From: Brevibacillus panacihumi
GTDB taxonomy: Bacteria > Bacillota > Bacilli > Brevibacillales > Brevibacillaceae
DNA length: 64,000 nucleotides
NCBI RefSeq assembly: GCF_003710985.1
Contig: NZ_RHHT01000002.1
Span: 248,001-312,000, forward strand
Direction of reading: 5' to 3'
The notes beneath the pieces were generated by a model that was given only the letters and a program-made list of their open reading frames with translations, did no database searches and was not told the DNA's origin. Both the position numbers and the translations under genes were made by a program. Positions 18,929-27,783 of this stretch are shown here, in pieces (position 1 is the stretch's first letter; every line of letters begins with the position of its first letter).

Positions 18929-20107
18929 ATGGCGAAGCAAATAGTTATTCTAGGCGGCGGTTACGGCGGATTGCTCAGCGCATTGACTGCCCGTAAATAT
19001 ATGACGGCAGAGGAAGCTGAGATCACTGTAGTAAACCGTTTTCCATCCCATCAAATCATTACGGAATTGCACCGTTTGGCGGCAGGCAACCTGGCTGAAA
19101 AGGCTGTCGCGCTGCCGTTGGAAAAATTGCTGCGCGGCAAAAATGTCAATCTGGTCATCGATAGCGTAGAGGGCATCGGTCTGGATTCCAAACGCGTGAC
19201 ATTGGCTAGCGGCGAGACGTTGAAATACGATGCGCTTGTCGTCGCTTTGGGCAGTGAAACCGCATTTTTCGGCATTCCTGGTCTGCAGGAGTACAGCTTC
19301 ACACTCAAATCTGTGGATGAAGCCAACAAGCTGCGCGCACATGTGGAAGAGCGAATTGCAGCCTACAGCCAAAGCAAGGACAAAGCAGACGCGACCTTTG
19401 TTGTCGGCGGCGGCGGTCTTACCGGGATCGAGCTTGTCGGAGAATTTGCGGACATGCTGCCAGGTCTTTGTGAGAAAAACGGCGTGGATTTCAGCGACAT
19501 CAGCCTCTACTGCGTAGAAGCGGGTCCTTCCATTCTCGCCGGATTTGCTCCTGAGCTGGTAGAACGCGCGAAAACCAGTCTGGAAAAACGCGGCGTTCAA
19601 TTCCTGACAGGTGTGGCGGTTACCGAGATGAAGGAAACAACTGTCTTCCTCAAGGACGGCAGCAGCATTGAAACAAAAACAATGGTATGGACAGGCGGAG
19701 TTCAAGGAAACAGCGTCGTAGCCAACAGCGGTCTGGAAGTAAACCGCGGGCGTGCTACCGTAAATGAATTCTTGCAATCCACATCCCATCCAGAGGTTTT
19801 CCTTGCAGGGGACAGTGCAGTGGTTATGGGACCAGAAGGACGTCCATATCCTCCGACTGCACAATTGGCATGGCAAATGGGTGAAGTGGTCGGACACAAC
19901 CTTTTCGCTTCCTTCAAAGGATCGAAAATGCAAGTCTTCACACCTGTTTTCTCCGGTACACTGGGAAGCCTGGGACGCAAGGATGCGATCGGTACCATCG
20001 GCGCGAGCCAAATCAAGCTGAAGGGTGCTCCTGCTTCCTTTATGAAAGAAGCAAGCAACGTGCGCTATCTGGCACACATCAATGGCCTGTTTTCGATCGC
20101 TTATTAA
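18929..20107 (+). CDS. ndh: Type II NADH dehydrogenase (NADH:quinone oxidoreductase)
   Basis: A membrane-associated flavoprotein that passes electrons from NADH to menaquinone without pumping protons. The product has 392 aa, the same length as B. subtilis Ndh. The FAD-binding motif GGGYGG lies near 8-13 and the NAD-binding motif VVGGGGLTGIELVGE near 154-168. The second FAD contact is LAGDSAVV near 290, and PTAQLAWQMG near 312 lies in the quinone-site region. It lies 37 bp after yjlC in one operon. Confidence 0.95.
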   Translation: MAKQIVILGGGYGGLLSALTARKYMTAEEAEITVVNRFPSHQIITELHRLAAGNLAEKAVALPLEKLLRGKNVNLVIDSVEGIGLDSKRVTLASGETLKYDALVVALGSETAFFGIPGLQEYSFTLKSVDEANKLRAHVEERIAAYSQSKDKADATFVVGGGGLTGIELVGEFADMLPGLCEKNGVDFSDISLYCVEAGPSILAGFAPELVERAKTSLEKRGVQFLTGVAVTEMKETTVFLKDGSSIETKTMVWTGGVQGNSVVANSGLEVNRGRATVNEFLQSTSHPEVFLAGDSAVVMGPEGRPYPPTAQLAWQMGEVVGHNLFASFKGSKMQVFTPVFSGTLGSLGRKDAIGTIGASQIKLKGAPASFMKEASNVRYLAHINGLFSIAY

Positions 20108-20118
20108 TTGGGAATCAC

Positions 20119-20148
20119 AAAACCCGGGAAATTGCTCCCGGGTTTTTT
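20119..20148 (+). terminator. Rho-independent terminator of yjlC-ndh
   Basis: AAAACCCGGGA (20119-20129) pairs with TCCCGGGTTTT (20136-20146), followed by T residues to 20148. It may also serve the convergent small gene at 20157-20309, though the opposite strand has only a short T run. Confidence 0.95.
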
Positions 20149-20156
20149 CATTTGCT

Positions 20157-20309
20157 TTACCCGTTGCCGCTGGGATCCTCTACAACATGTGGAGACTGGG
20201 CCATTTTTTTGCCTCTCATTTCATCTCCGAACTGGTCCAGATGACTCGGCTTGGCAGCGGGATGATTGTTGCGGCGCTCCGATTTATCCGTCTTTCCTCT
20301 TCCAGCCAT
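20157..20309 (-). CDS. Small hydrophilic protein of 50 aa, unrecognised
   Basis: The frame on the minus strand starts ATG at 20309, has 50 sense codons and ends TAA at 20157-20159. AGGAGGTGATC (20314-20324, read on the minus strand) is an almost perfect anti-16S match nine bases before the ATG, which is the main support. The product starts MAGRGKTDKSERRNNHPAAK and is basic and very polar, then more acidic toward the end (VVEDPSGNG). There is no signal peptide and no membrane helix. Size and composition resemble minor small acid-soluble spore proteins, but I cannot assign a family. It converges on ndh. Confidence 0.7.
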   Translation of the reverse strand: MAGRGKTDKSERRNNHPAAKPSHLDQFGDEMRGKKMAQSPHVVEDPSGNG

Positions 20310-20408
20310 TCATGATCACCTCCTCGCATTACTCGCCTCTAGTCTGCACGAAGAACCATCCGCTCATGTAAATACGAACTGAACAAGATAGCCCAAATAT
20401 GAAAAAAA

Positions 20409-20430
20409 CGCCGACAAGGATTGTCAGGCG
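20409..20430 (-). terminator. Minus-strand terminator-like hairpin overlapping the pheB promoter
   Basis: Read on the minus strand, CGCC-T-GACAA pairs with TTGTC-GGCG around a TCC loop, followed by TTTTTTT (complement of 20402-20408). It would stop minus-strand transcription coming from the pheB-hom region before it reaches the small gene at 20309. Confidence 0.5.
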
Positions 20431-20449
20431 GAGAACGATCCGTTATAAT
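20421..20449 (+). promoter_or_regulatory. Sigma-A promoter of pheB-hom-thrC-thrB-pheA
   Basis: TTGTCA (20421-20426) and a consensus TATAAT (20444-20449) are separated by 17 bp. This is one of the best vegetative promoters in the window. No attenuator or T-box is visible in the 45 bp before pheB. Confidence 0.85.
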
Positions 20450-20494
20450 GTCCTCTATGAAGAAACAACTGTTTTTCTCAGGAGGACACATCGA

Positions 20495-20938
20495 GTGAAA
20501 CGGGAAGAAAAATTCTATCTGATACGATCTGACATTCTGCCGGAGTCGATCGCCAAAACCATTGAAGCGAAAAAAATGCTGGAATCCGGCGAAGTGGATA
20601 CAGTCAACGATGCGGTAGAACGCGTAGGACTCAGCAGAAGCGCCTTTTACAAGTACAAGGACGGCATTTTTCCCTTTAATGCCATGATGAGCGAAAAGAT
20701 CATGACCATTACCTTTTCGCTGGATCACTTGTCGGGCTATTTGTCCAGGGTTCTCACGTACGTAGCGGATCAGGGCGGGAATGTGCTTTCGATCAATCAG
20801 ACGATCCCCCTGCAAGGGATTGCCAATGTCTCGATGTCGGTCGATATGGCGCATTTGCGTGTATCAAGTACAGAATTTTTGGATGGTCTGCAATTAATAC
20901 CCGGCGTGCGCAAAGCGATGATCGTCGGCAGAGGGTAG
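20495..20938 (+). CDS. pheB: ACT domain protein PheB (UPF0735)
   Basis: The product has 147 aa, the same length as B. subtilis PheB. The N-terminus (about 1-65) has LSRSAFYKYKDGIFPF, an HTH-like segment. The ACT domain (about 70-147) has LSINQTIPLQGIANVSMSVD. I chose the GTG at 20495, preceded by AGGAGG at 20480-20485, over an in-frame upstream ATG at 20399 that lies before the promoter. Despite its name it is not chorismate mutase; its place before hom suggests a regulatory amino-acid-sensing role, which is inference. Confidence 0.93.
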   Translation: MKREEKFYLIRSDILPESIAKTIEAKKMLESGEVDTVNDAVERVGLSRSAFYKYKDGIFPFNAMMSEKIMTITFSLDHLSGYLSRVLTYVADQGGNVLSINQTIPLQGIANVSMSVDMAHLRVSSTEFLDGLQLIPGVRKAMIVGRG

Positions 20939-20958
20939 ATTGGATGGGAGGAAGAGAG

Positions 20959-22263
20959 ATGGAGAAGCAGATAGTAAAAGTAGGCTTGATGGGCTTCGGT
21001 ACAGTAGGAACTGGTGTCGTGCGCATCATCTCGGCACATCAGGAGGATTTGCAAAAACAGACAGGGCTTGGCATCGAGATCAAAAAGGTGCTGGTGCAGG
21101 ACGCAGAAAAAGCCCGCAACATCCGCGCCATGGAAAACAAGCTGACAACCGATCCGGCAGAATTGCTGGAAGATGCAGAAATAGATGTGATTGTTGAAGT
21201 GATTGGCGGCATCTCGCCAGCTAAAGAATATATTTTGGGTGCCCTGGAACGCGGCAAGCACGTCGTGACCGCCAACAAGGACCTGATGGCGCTGCACGGC
21301 GCAGAGATTTTGAACAAGGCGCAGGAAAAAGGCTGTGACGTCTTCTACGAAGCGAGCGTGGCTGGCGGCATTCCAATTCTGCGCGCTCTGGTCGAGGGCT
21401 TCTCATCCGACCGGATCACCAAGATGATGGGTATTGTCAACGGAACGACCAACTACATTTTGACCAAAATGAGCCAGGAGGGCGCGGATTACGCAGAGGT
21501 GCTGAAAGAAGCGCAAGCCCTGGGCTATGCGGAGGCAGATCCGACCTCAGACGTGGAAGGCTTCGATGCTGCACGCAAAATGGCGATCCTGGCAACCCTC
21601 GGCTTCCGCGTACCGATGAAGCTGGAAGATGTCGATGTCAAAGGGATTAGCGCGGTAGGCCGGGAAGATATCGCCTACGGCAAGCAATTGGGCTACGAAG
21701 TGAAGCTTCTGGGACTGGCCCGCCGCGACGGCGAAGCGGTAGAGGTAAGCGTGCAGCCGACCATGGTGCCGAAATCTCATCCACTCGCTTCTGTCAATGG
21801 AGTGTTCAATGCCGTTTACGTGCACGGGGAAGCTGTCGGAGAGACCATGTTCTACGGTCCAGGCGCAGGTGAGATGCCAACGGCTACCGCAGTCGTATCC
21901 GATCTGGTGACTGTCGTGAAAAACATGAAAATGGGCGTCAACGGCCGCGGCATGGTCGCTCCGTACAAGGAGAAAATTCTCAAGGACGACAGCCAGAAGC
22001 TGTCCAAGTACTTCCTGCGGATCGTCGTTGCTGACAAACGCGGCGTGCTGGCGAAAATTACCCAGATGCTGGCGGACAAAAACATTTCGCTGGAGCAAGT
22101 CATCCAACAGCCGTACAACAACGGCTCGCAAGCAGAGATCATCATGATTACCCATCTGTCCTCCAAGAGCGACATGAACAGCGTCATTGCGGATATGGAG
22201 GAAATGGAGATTATTACGGAAGTAAAAAGCTGCTACCGTGTGGAAGGTGGAGACCAACAATGA
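20959..22263 (+). CDS. hom: Homoserine dehydrogenase
   Basis: It reduces aspartate semialdehyde to homoserine, the branch point toward threonine and methionine. The product has 434 aa. The NAD(P)-binding motif [11 protein letters not shown] lies near the N-terminus, the catalytic-domain motif [11 protein letters not shown] near 152, and a C-terminal ACT domain (from about 348, [18 protein letters not shown]) mediates feedback inhibition. I chose the ATG at 20959 with GGAGGAAGAG just upstream; an ATG at 20944 is in frame. The stop overlaps the thrC start by 4 bp. Confidence 0.97.
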   Translation: MEKQIVKVGLMGFGTVGTGVVRIISAHQEDLQKQTGLGIEIKKVLVQDAEKARNIRAMENKLTTDPAELLEDAEIDVIVEVIGGISPAKEYILGALERGKHVVTANKDLMALHGAEILNKAQEKGCDVFYEASVAGGIPILRALVEGFSSDRITKMMGIVNGTTNYILTKMSQEGADYAEVLKEAQALGYAEADPTSDVEGFDAARKMAILATLGFRVPMKLEDVDVKGISAVGREDIAYGKQLGYEVKLLGLARRDGEAVEVSVQPTMVPKSHPLASVNGVFNAVYVHGEAVGETMFYGPGAGEMPTATAVVSDLVTVVKNMKMGVNGRGMVAPYKEKILKDDSQKLSKYFLRIVVADKRGVLAKITQMLADKNISLEQVIQQPYNNGSQAEIIMITHLSSKSDMNSVIADMEEMEIITEVKSCYRVEGGDQQ

Positions 22264-23342
22264 GTACAGATCGTCAATCCGGCATCATCGCCCGCTACCG
22301 GGAATTTCTCCCGGTCACCGAAAAAACACCGTTAGTAAGCTTGCATGAGGGAACTACGCCGCTCATTCACGCAGCCAATCTGTCCAAGCAATTGGGTGTG
22401 GAACTGTACGTCAAGTACGAAGGCTTGAACCCGACCGGCTCGTTTAAAGACCGCGGCATGGTGATGGCAGTAGCCAAAGCAGTGGAGGAGGGCAGCACTA
22501 CAATCATGTGCGCGTCCACCGGGAACACCTCTGCTGCTGCTGCCGCTTACGCCGCGCGCTGCGGATTGCGCTGTATCGTATTGATCCCGAGCGGCAACAT
22601 CGCATTGGGCAAGCTGGCGCAGGCGATTGCGTACGGCGCGGAAGTCATTGCGATCGACGGGAATTTTGATGAAGCCCTGAATATCGTGCGCGAGATTACA
22701 GCAAAAGAGCCGATTACCTTGGTTAACTCGGTCAACCCGTACCGCATTGAAGGACAAAAGACAGCCGCTTTTGAAATCGTAGATGCTCTCGGGGATGCTC
22801 CAGACATCTTGGCGATTCCTGTGGGCAACGCCGGTAACATCACTGCTTACTGGAAAGGATTCAAAGAATATCACGCTGCAGGCAAAGCAAAAAGCCGGCC
22901 TCATATGTACGGCTTCCAGGCGGCGGGAGCGGCTCCGCTGGTTCACGGAGAGCCTGTGCCGAATCCAGAGACGATCGCAACTGCGATCCGCATCGGAAAC
23001 CCTGCTAGCAAGGACGGCGCGCTGAATGCCATCAGCGAATCCAACGGACTCGTGGACAGCGTAACTGACGAGGAAATTTTGGAAGCCTATCAATTGCTGG
23101 CAAAAAGCGAAGGGGTATTCTGCGAGCCTGCCTCTGCTGCGTCTTTGGCTGGGATCATCAAACTGCACAAGGCAGGCAAGCTGCCAGCCGGAGCAAAAAT
23201 CGCTTGCGTGCTGACAGGAAACGGCTTGAAAGATCCCAACATCGCCCTGAAGCTGGTCGGCGCTGAACCGCGTACAGTACCGGCAACCCATGAAGCTGTC
23301 ATGAATCTGGTGCGTCTGCAAGAGAAAGAAGTGTCGTCATGA
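22260..23342 (+). CDS. thrC: Threonine synthase
   Basis: A PLP enzyme that turns O-phosphohomoserine into threonine. The product has 360 aa. The PLP lysine lies in [11 protein letters not shown] near residue 63. [19 protein letters not shown] near 88 and the phosphate-binding PVGNAGN near 188 complete the fold-type II features. The length fits the short Gram-positive class. It overlaps hom and thrB by 4 bp each (ATGA), so the three are translationally coupled. Confidence 0.97.
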   Translation: MSTDRQSGIIARYREFLPVTEKTPLVSLHEGTTPLIHAANLSKQLGVELYVKYEGLNPTGSFKDRGMVMAVAKAVEEGSTTIMCASTGNTSAAAAAYAARCGLRCIVLIPSGNIALGKLAQAIAYGAEVIAIDGNFDEALNIVREITAKEPITLVNSVNPYRIEGQKTAAFEIVDALGDAPDILAIPVGNAGNITAYWKGFKEYHAAGKAKSRPHMYGFQAAGAAPLVHGEPVPNPETIATAIRIGNPASKDGALNAISESNGLVDSVTDEEILEAYQLLAKSEGVFCEPASAASLAGIIKLHKAGKLPAGAKIACVLTGNGLKDPNIALKLVGAEPRTVPATHEAVMNLVRLQEKEVSS

Positions 23343-24262
23343 GCAGCAAGCGTGTACGCGTGACCGTTCCGTCCAGTACAGCCAATCTCGGCCCTGGATT
23401 TGACACGCTCGGAATGGCTTTGCAATTGTATTCGGTCGTCGAGATGCAAGTAAGCGAACAAACCACTATTGAGCTCATCGGCAAGGAACTGCAAGGGACC
23501 CCCACTGACAAAAGCAACCTGCTCTATGTAATCGCAGCCGAACTGTTCCAGCAAGCTGGCTTGGCTGTACCTGAATTACATATCCGCGCGTCCAGCGAGG
23601 CACCGTTGACGCGCGGTCTGGGCAGCAGCGCAGCTGCGATCGTCGGCGCATTGGTAGCGGCCAACCACCTGGCAGGAGAGCCTTTTACCCGCGAACAGCT
23701 TTTTGCCATGGCAGTAAAAAAGGAAGGGCACCCCGACAATGTGGGGCCGTCCTTCTTTGGCGGGATTATCGTCGCTACGATGCCGGAGGTTGACGGGCAG
23801 CCGATTCCCTACATCCGACTGGCACCGCCTGAAGGAATGAGAGCGTTGGTTGTCATTCCGGATTATGCCTTGTCTACCGAAAAGGCGCGCAATGCATTGC
23901 CGCAGGTGTACAGCAAGCAAGATGTCATATATAATGTTGGTCATAGCAGCTTGCTTGTGGCCGCATTGGCACAAGGCAGGCTGGACCTGTTGGGCCAAGC
24001 GATGGGCGATCGGCTGCATCAGCCGTACCGTGCGCCGCTTGTTCCCGGCCTCGAAGAGATCCTGGAAGCAGCGACAGATAACGGCGCAGTAGGCGCTGCC
24101 CTGAGTGGAGCAGGGCCGACGATTCTTTGCCTGACAGCTTCAGATTCGGAATGTGAACGTTTGAAGTCGTTTGTGGATCAGGTGATGAGAGGGCACGGCA
24201 TTTCGTATCAGACGATGGTGTTGCAACCAGACGAACATGGCGTACAGGTAGAAGTCCAATAG
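23339..24262 (+). CDS. thrB: Homoserine kinase
   Basis: A GHMP-family kinase that phosphorylates homoserine for ThrC. The product has 307 aa. Motif 1 is [16 protein letters not shown] near 8-23, the ATP-binding motif [16 protein letters not shown] lies near 88-103, and the third motif [14 protein letters not shown] near 255. It starts at ATG inside the thrC stop and is followed by pheA after 37 bp. Confidence 0.97.
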   Translation: MSSKRVRVTVPSSTANLGPGFDTLGMALQLYSVVEMQVSEQTTIELIGKELQGTPTDKSNLLYVIAAELFQQAGLAVPELHIRASSEAPLTRGLGSSAAAIVGALVAANHLAGEPFTREQLFAMAVKKEGHPDNVGPSFFGGIIVATMPEVDGQPIPYIRLAPPEGMRALVVIPDYALSTEKARNALPQVYSKQDVIYNVGHSSLLVAALAQGRLDLLGQAMGDRLHQPYRAPLVPGLEEILEAATDNGAVGAALSGAGPTILCLTASDSECERLKSFVDQVMRGHGISYQTMVLQPDEHGVQVEVQ

Positions 24263-24299
24263 ATAGATAGCTTCAAGCCGAACTGGATAGGAGAACGTC

Positions 24300-25163
24300 A
24301 TGGAGAAGAAACTTGCCTTTCTCGGACCGCATGGAACCTTTACGGAGCAAGCAGCGCGAGCTTTTGCGCGGGAGCAGCCGTTTTCGCTTGTTCCGTACCC
24401 TAATATTATTGAAATTTTAAACGCAGTGAATCGTGGTCAAGTGGACTACGGTGTCGTCCCGATGGAAAACTCGATTGAAGGTACCGTCAACATGACATTG
24501 GACTGGTTGATCCATGAAGTTGATCTGCCGATCCTGGCAGAGCTGGCGTTGCCGATCACGCAAAATCTTCTGGTGGCAAAAAGGGATCAACCGCTGCCGC
24601 TGTCGGAGATTACCCGAGTCCTGTCCCATCCGCAGGCGATTGCGCAAAGTCACAACTTCTTGCGGGAACATCTGCCGCAAGCCACGATTGAGTACACAAA
24701 CAGCACGGCATTGGCCGCTCAGATGGTAAGCGAGCATCCAGAAGAGCCGTGGGCCGCTGTAGGCACCGGACTGAACGTGGAGATCTATCCGCTGGAATTC
24801 GCCCGTGAGCAGATTCAGGACTTTTCCAACAACTTCACGCGCTTTGTGCTGGTGGGCCGCGAGCCATTGGACATGCCTTCCTCCGACCGGGAGAAGACGA
24901 CGATTCTGGTCAATTTGCCAGAAGATTTTCCGGGAGCGCTCTACCAGGTGCTAGCGGCGTTTGCATGGCGGAAAATCAACCTTTCGCGCATTGAGTCGCG
25001 TCCGACGAAAAAAGCGTTGGGCAGCTATTATTTTGTGATTGATATTGAACAGAAGATGGATGATGTTCTGCTTCCTGGCGCTTTTGCGGAAATCGAAGCG
25101 ATCGGCTGCCAGGTAAGGCAGTTGGGAACATATCCATTTTACATGCCGAAAACCAACTCCTAG
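24300..25163 (+). CDS. pheA: Prephenate dehydratase
   Basis: It converts prephenate to phenylpyruvate in phenylalanine synthesis. The product has 287 aa. The catalytic domain (about 1-180) has FLGPHGTFTEQAA, VPMENSIEGTVN and NNFTRFVLVG, including the TRF catalytic triplet. A C-terminal ACT domain (about 195-280) contains the ESRPTKK phenylalanine-binding motif. It has no chorismate mutase part, as usual in Bacillales. It is the last gene of the operon, and its stop codon lies in the loop of the terminator. Confidence 0.97.
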   Translation: MEKKLAFLGPHGTFTEQAARAFAREQPFSLVPYPNIIEILNAVNRGQVDYGVVPMENSIEGTVNMTLDWLIHEVDLPILAELALPITQNLLVAKRDQPLPLSEITRVLSHPQAIAQSHNFLREHLPQATIEYTNSTALAAQMVSEHPEEPWAAVGTGLNVEIYPLEFAREQIQDFSNNFTRFVLVGREPLDMPSSDREKTTILVNLPEDFPGALYQVLAAFAWRKINLSRIESRPTKKALGSYYFVIDIEQKMDDVLLPGAFAEIEAIGCQVRQLGTYPFYMPKTNS

Positions 25164-25176
25164 GGGTTGGTTTTTT
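25149..25176 (+). terminator. Rho-independent terminator overlapping the pheA stop
   Basis: AAAACCAAC (25149-25157) pairs with GTTGGTTTT (25166-25174), with T residues to 25176. The TAG stop (25161-25163) sits in the loop. Confidence 0.93.
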
Positions 25177-25275
25177 GCTTTTCCACGTCCTTCCAAGAAA
25201 GCTAGGCGGAGCAGGAGCAAAACGCCCAGAGGTGCATACGATGGTAGGGAGTTTCCGCAAGAGGGAGGAGAAAGC

Positions 25276-26688
25276 GTGAGAATACATGTAGTACAAAAAG
25301 GCGATACGATGTGGAAAATCGCCAAAAGATATGGCGTCGATTTCAAAGAGCTATTGAGGTTGAATAGTCAGCTCGCGACCCCCGATACCATTTATCCAGG
25401 AGCGCGAATCAAAATTCCCGCCAAAGGTGTACCCGTTCGTCCCAGAAGAAGGTCTCCTCAACAGCAAAGAAGTGAATCCCAATCTCCCCAATCGGTAAAA
25501 GAGCAACCGGTCCCCAAGGAAGTGCCAGAGGTTCCGATTGAGATCGAGCGCAGACCGATGGAAGAGCCAGAACAAGAGGAAGAAATACAAGGCGAGATGG
25601 AGCAGGAAATGGAGGAGCCGATCGAAGAAGCGGAGCCAGAGGTTGAAATGGAATCGGAAACCCGGATCGAGTCGGAGTCCAAAGTGAAGCCGGAGATTCC
25701 TTATGTCAATCATCCAGCAGTCGAACGACCAGCCCCTACACGCCCGCCGCAAATCATCACACCACCAGCCCGTCCGATGATGCCCCAACAGACACGCCCG
25801 TACATCTCACCATATATGCTCCCCAATCAGGGCCAGCAGATGATGCCTCCAATGCCGCCTCCGCTCCCGATGCGCCCGATGCAGCCCATGGTGCCGCCTC
25901 CGCTTCGTCCAACAGTAGCACCGCAGCAGATTAGTCCGTATATGCAAAAAGCACCGAAACCTCCCATGCAGATACAGCCGACCATTCCGCCAACGCCATT
26001 GAGTCCAATCAGACCGACGCGCCCGCCGAGCCAGGTGAGCCCGCTGCAGCCGAACGAATCGCCAAGCCGGGTCAGCCCGTATCAATCGAACCGCCCGCCG
26101 AGCCAGGTGAGCCCGCTGCAGCCGAACCGTCCACCGAGCCAGGTGAGCCCGCTGCAGCCGAACCGTCCGCCGAGCCAGGTAAGTCCGTTGCAACCGAATC
26201 GCCCACCGGGCATGGTCAGTCCGTTCCCGCCGCCTATACCGCCAATGCCGCCGATGATGCCTCATTTCCCACCGGGTCAGGTGAGTCCTTTTCAGCATCA
26301 CATGCCACTGCCGCCCATGCCGATGCTGCCGATGTATCGCCCTGTCCCATGTCCGCCATGTGGAGGAGCAAAGAGAGGGTATCCTGCAGGACCGATGTAT
26401 TTTCCGCCAATGATGCCACCCATGCCGTGCCCGCCCGACCTAGGAATGCCCGGCTACCGCAGCATGCCGCCTGATTTTGATTCGTCGTATTCTTCTTCGT
26501 GCGATTGTTCCCCTGAACGGCCAAAGCCCAGACGAAAAGCCTCGAGACGGTCCAAAAAAGCTCGCGATTCGTATCACTACTACCCAGCAAGCATGATGTC
26601 CCCTCCTGCACCCGCCATCTCCAGTACGCCAGGGCAAGGATTATGGCCGAATTGGGGAGAAGGACATGATGAATCCTCTGCCTACTAA
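25276..26688 (+). CDS. safA: SafA-like spore coat morphogenetic protein with LysM domain
   Basis: SafA attaches inner-coat proteins to the cortex surface. The product has 470 aa with a GTG start after GGGAGGAG. The N-terminal LysM domain (about 2-48) reads IHVVQKGDTMWKIAKRYGVD and binds peptidoglycan. An acidic segment (about 88-140) and then a long Pro/Met/Gln-rich region follow. That region holds six 12-residue units of the type NRPPSQVSPLQP (nucleotides 26017-26232). The Cys-containing tail has PCPPCGG and SSCDCSPE. A sigma-E-like -10 element, CATACGAT, lies at 25235-25242 without a clear -35. The low-complexity part is specific to this lineage. Confidence 0.87.
   Translation: MRIHVVQKGDTMWKIAKRYGVDFKELLRLNSQLATPDTIYPGARIKIPAKGVPVRPRRRSPQQQRSESQSPQSVKEQPVPKEVPEVPIEIERRPMEEPEQEEEIQGEMEQEMEEPIEEAEPEVEMESETRIESESKVKPEIPYVNHPAVERPAPTRPPQIITPPARPMMPQQTRPYISPYMLPNQGQQMMPPMPPPLPMRPMQPMVPPPLRPTVAPQQISPYMQKAPKPPMQIQPTIPPTPLSPIRPTRPPSQVSPLQPNESPSRVSPYQSNRPPSQVSPLQPNRPPSQVSPLQPNRPPSQVSPLQPNRPPGMVSPFPPPIPPMPPMMPHFPPGQVSPFQHHMPLPPMPMLPMYRPVPCPPCGGAKRGYPAGPMYFPPMMPPMPCPPDLGMPGYRSMPPDFDSSYSSSCDCSPERPKPRRKASRRSKKARDSYHYYPASMMSPPAPAISSTPGQGLWPNWGEGHDESSAY
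26017..26232 (+). repeat. Six in-frame 36 bp tandem repeats in safA
   Basis: Units start at 26017, 26053, 26089, 26125, 26161 and 26197. Units 1, 3, 4 and 5 encode [T/N]RPPSQVSPLQP. Unit 2 (NESPSRVSPYQS) and unit 6 (NRPPGMVSPFPP) have diverged. Units 3 and 4 are nearly identical at the DNA level, which suggests recent duplication or slippage. Confidence 0.95.
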
Positions 26689-26699
26689 TCGGGGCGGCT

Positions 26700-27731
26700 A
26701 TGAACAAAGGATTACTACTATCTCTTGAAAAGGCGTTTCGTTGCCAAATCCTCGGGGTGAAACCCAGGCGAAACGTGAATCTGCTTAAAACGGACCGGGG
26801 CTACTGGATCATCAAGGGCTACAAGAATCGGGAAAAAGCGCAATGGGTGACTGAAATCTCGCAAGCATTGCGCGAAAAAGGGTTTCGGCATACCGTTCAT
26901 TACGTGTCAGATGCGAGCGGGTCAGCCATCTTTGCCTATGGTGATCGCTACTATACCATTATGAAAATGATCGATGGCCAGGAGGCGGATAACGCTTCGT
27001 TGTACGACGTCAAAAAATCAGCGGAGACACTCGCTCGCTTTCATATAGCTGCACAAGGCTTTCCCGTGCCTCACACCTCCTATACTTATGAAGGCACGCC
27101 GGCCTTGCTGGATAAATGGGAAAGCCGTCTGGAACAATTTGAACGAATCACCTGGTCGATTGATCTGAACGGTCCGCAAAATCGAATCGAGCAATTGATT
27201 CAGCAAATGGCTCCACAGGTGATTCGCGAAGGGCAAGATATTTTGCAAAATGCTTATAAATTGCCTCTCACGCCCGAGATGTATGTGGCGCTGGAGAGGG
27301 GAACATTGGCTCATCGGGATGTGGCGAGTCACAATTTTTTGCTGACCAACAGGGGAAATTGCTATTTAATCGATCTGGATACTGTGGGTCATGACCTGCA
27401 GCTGGCTGATCTGGTTCAGTTGATGTCCCGCATGCTGATGATGCAGGAATATCGGGTTCAATCTTTTGTCGAGGCCATGGAGGCATACAGCAAGGTAAAG
27501 CCTCTCAGTGATACGCAAATCTGGATGGTGCATCAATTGCTGCGCTATCCTGATAATGTGCTGCGTGAAATTACAGGGCTGTACAGCAATCGTCCCGGCT
27601 ATCATATGCGCGGGGTGCTTCAACTGGTGCAGATGGAAGGGAGGCTGCAGCAGCAGCGCAGCATGTTCCTGGAAGCAGGGGACCAGATCCTGCAACGCTC
27701 GCCTTGGGGACATTATCACTTTGTGGGGTAA
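26700..27731 (+). CDS. CotS-family spore coat protein with kinase-like fold
   Basis: The product has 343 aa and belongs to the aminoglycoside-phosphotransferase-like CotS/YsxE/YutH group of spore proteins. The kinase catalytic loop reads LAHRDVASHNFLL near 199-211, and the metal-binding motif is LIDLDTVGHD near 220-229. The N-terminal lobe has a likely nucleotide-binding lysine in YWIIKGYKNREKA. Kinase residues are therefore kept, though activity of these coat proteins is little studied. It follows safA by 11 bp, and coat genes of this type neighbour LysM coat genes in Bacillus (spoVID-ysxE). Confidence 0.85.
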   Translation: MNKGLLLSLEKAFRCQILGVKPRRNVNLLKTDRGYWIIKGYKNREKAQWVTEISQALREKGFRHTVHYVSDASGSAIFAYGDRYYTIMKMIDGQEADNASLYDVKKSAETLARFHIAAQGFPVPHTSYTYEGTPALLDKWESRLEQFERITWSIDLNGPQNRIEQLIQQMAPQVIREGQDILQNAYKLPLTPEMYVALERGTLAHRDVASHNFLLTNRGNCYLIDLDTVGHDLQLADLVQLMSRMLMMQEYRVQSFVEAMEAYSKVKPLSDTQIWMVHQLLRYPDNVLREITGLYSNRPGYHMRGVLQLVQMEGRLQQQRSMFLEAGDQILQRSPWGHYHFVG

Positions 27732-27773
27732 AAAAAGAAGGTGCTGCCCATAGGTTTCTGGGAGAGCACCTTC
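27731..27773. terminator. Shared terminator between the CotS-like gene and cpdB
   Basis: GAAGGTGCT (27737-27745) pairs with AGCACCTTC (27765-27773), with CCCA and TGGG able to extend it inside. The A run at 27731-27736 gives six U residues to minus-strand (cpdB) transcripts; the plus-strand tail is weaker. Confidence 0.85.
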
Positions 27774-27783
27774 TTCATGTTCA

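Noticed and set aside
20082-20371. Two overlapping plus-strand frames between ndh and pheB
   Set aside because: They span the ndh terminator, have no ribosome-binding site and lie opposite the better-supported minus-strand gene.
26017-26232. Regularly spaced repeats resembling a CRISPR array
   Set aside because: The units are contiguous without unique spacers, keep the reading frame of safA and encode a Pro-rich repeat.
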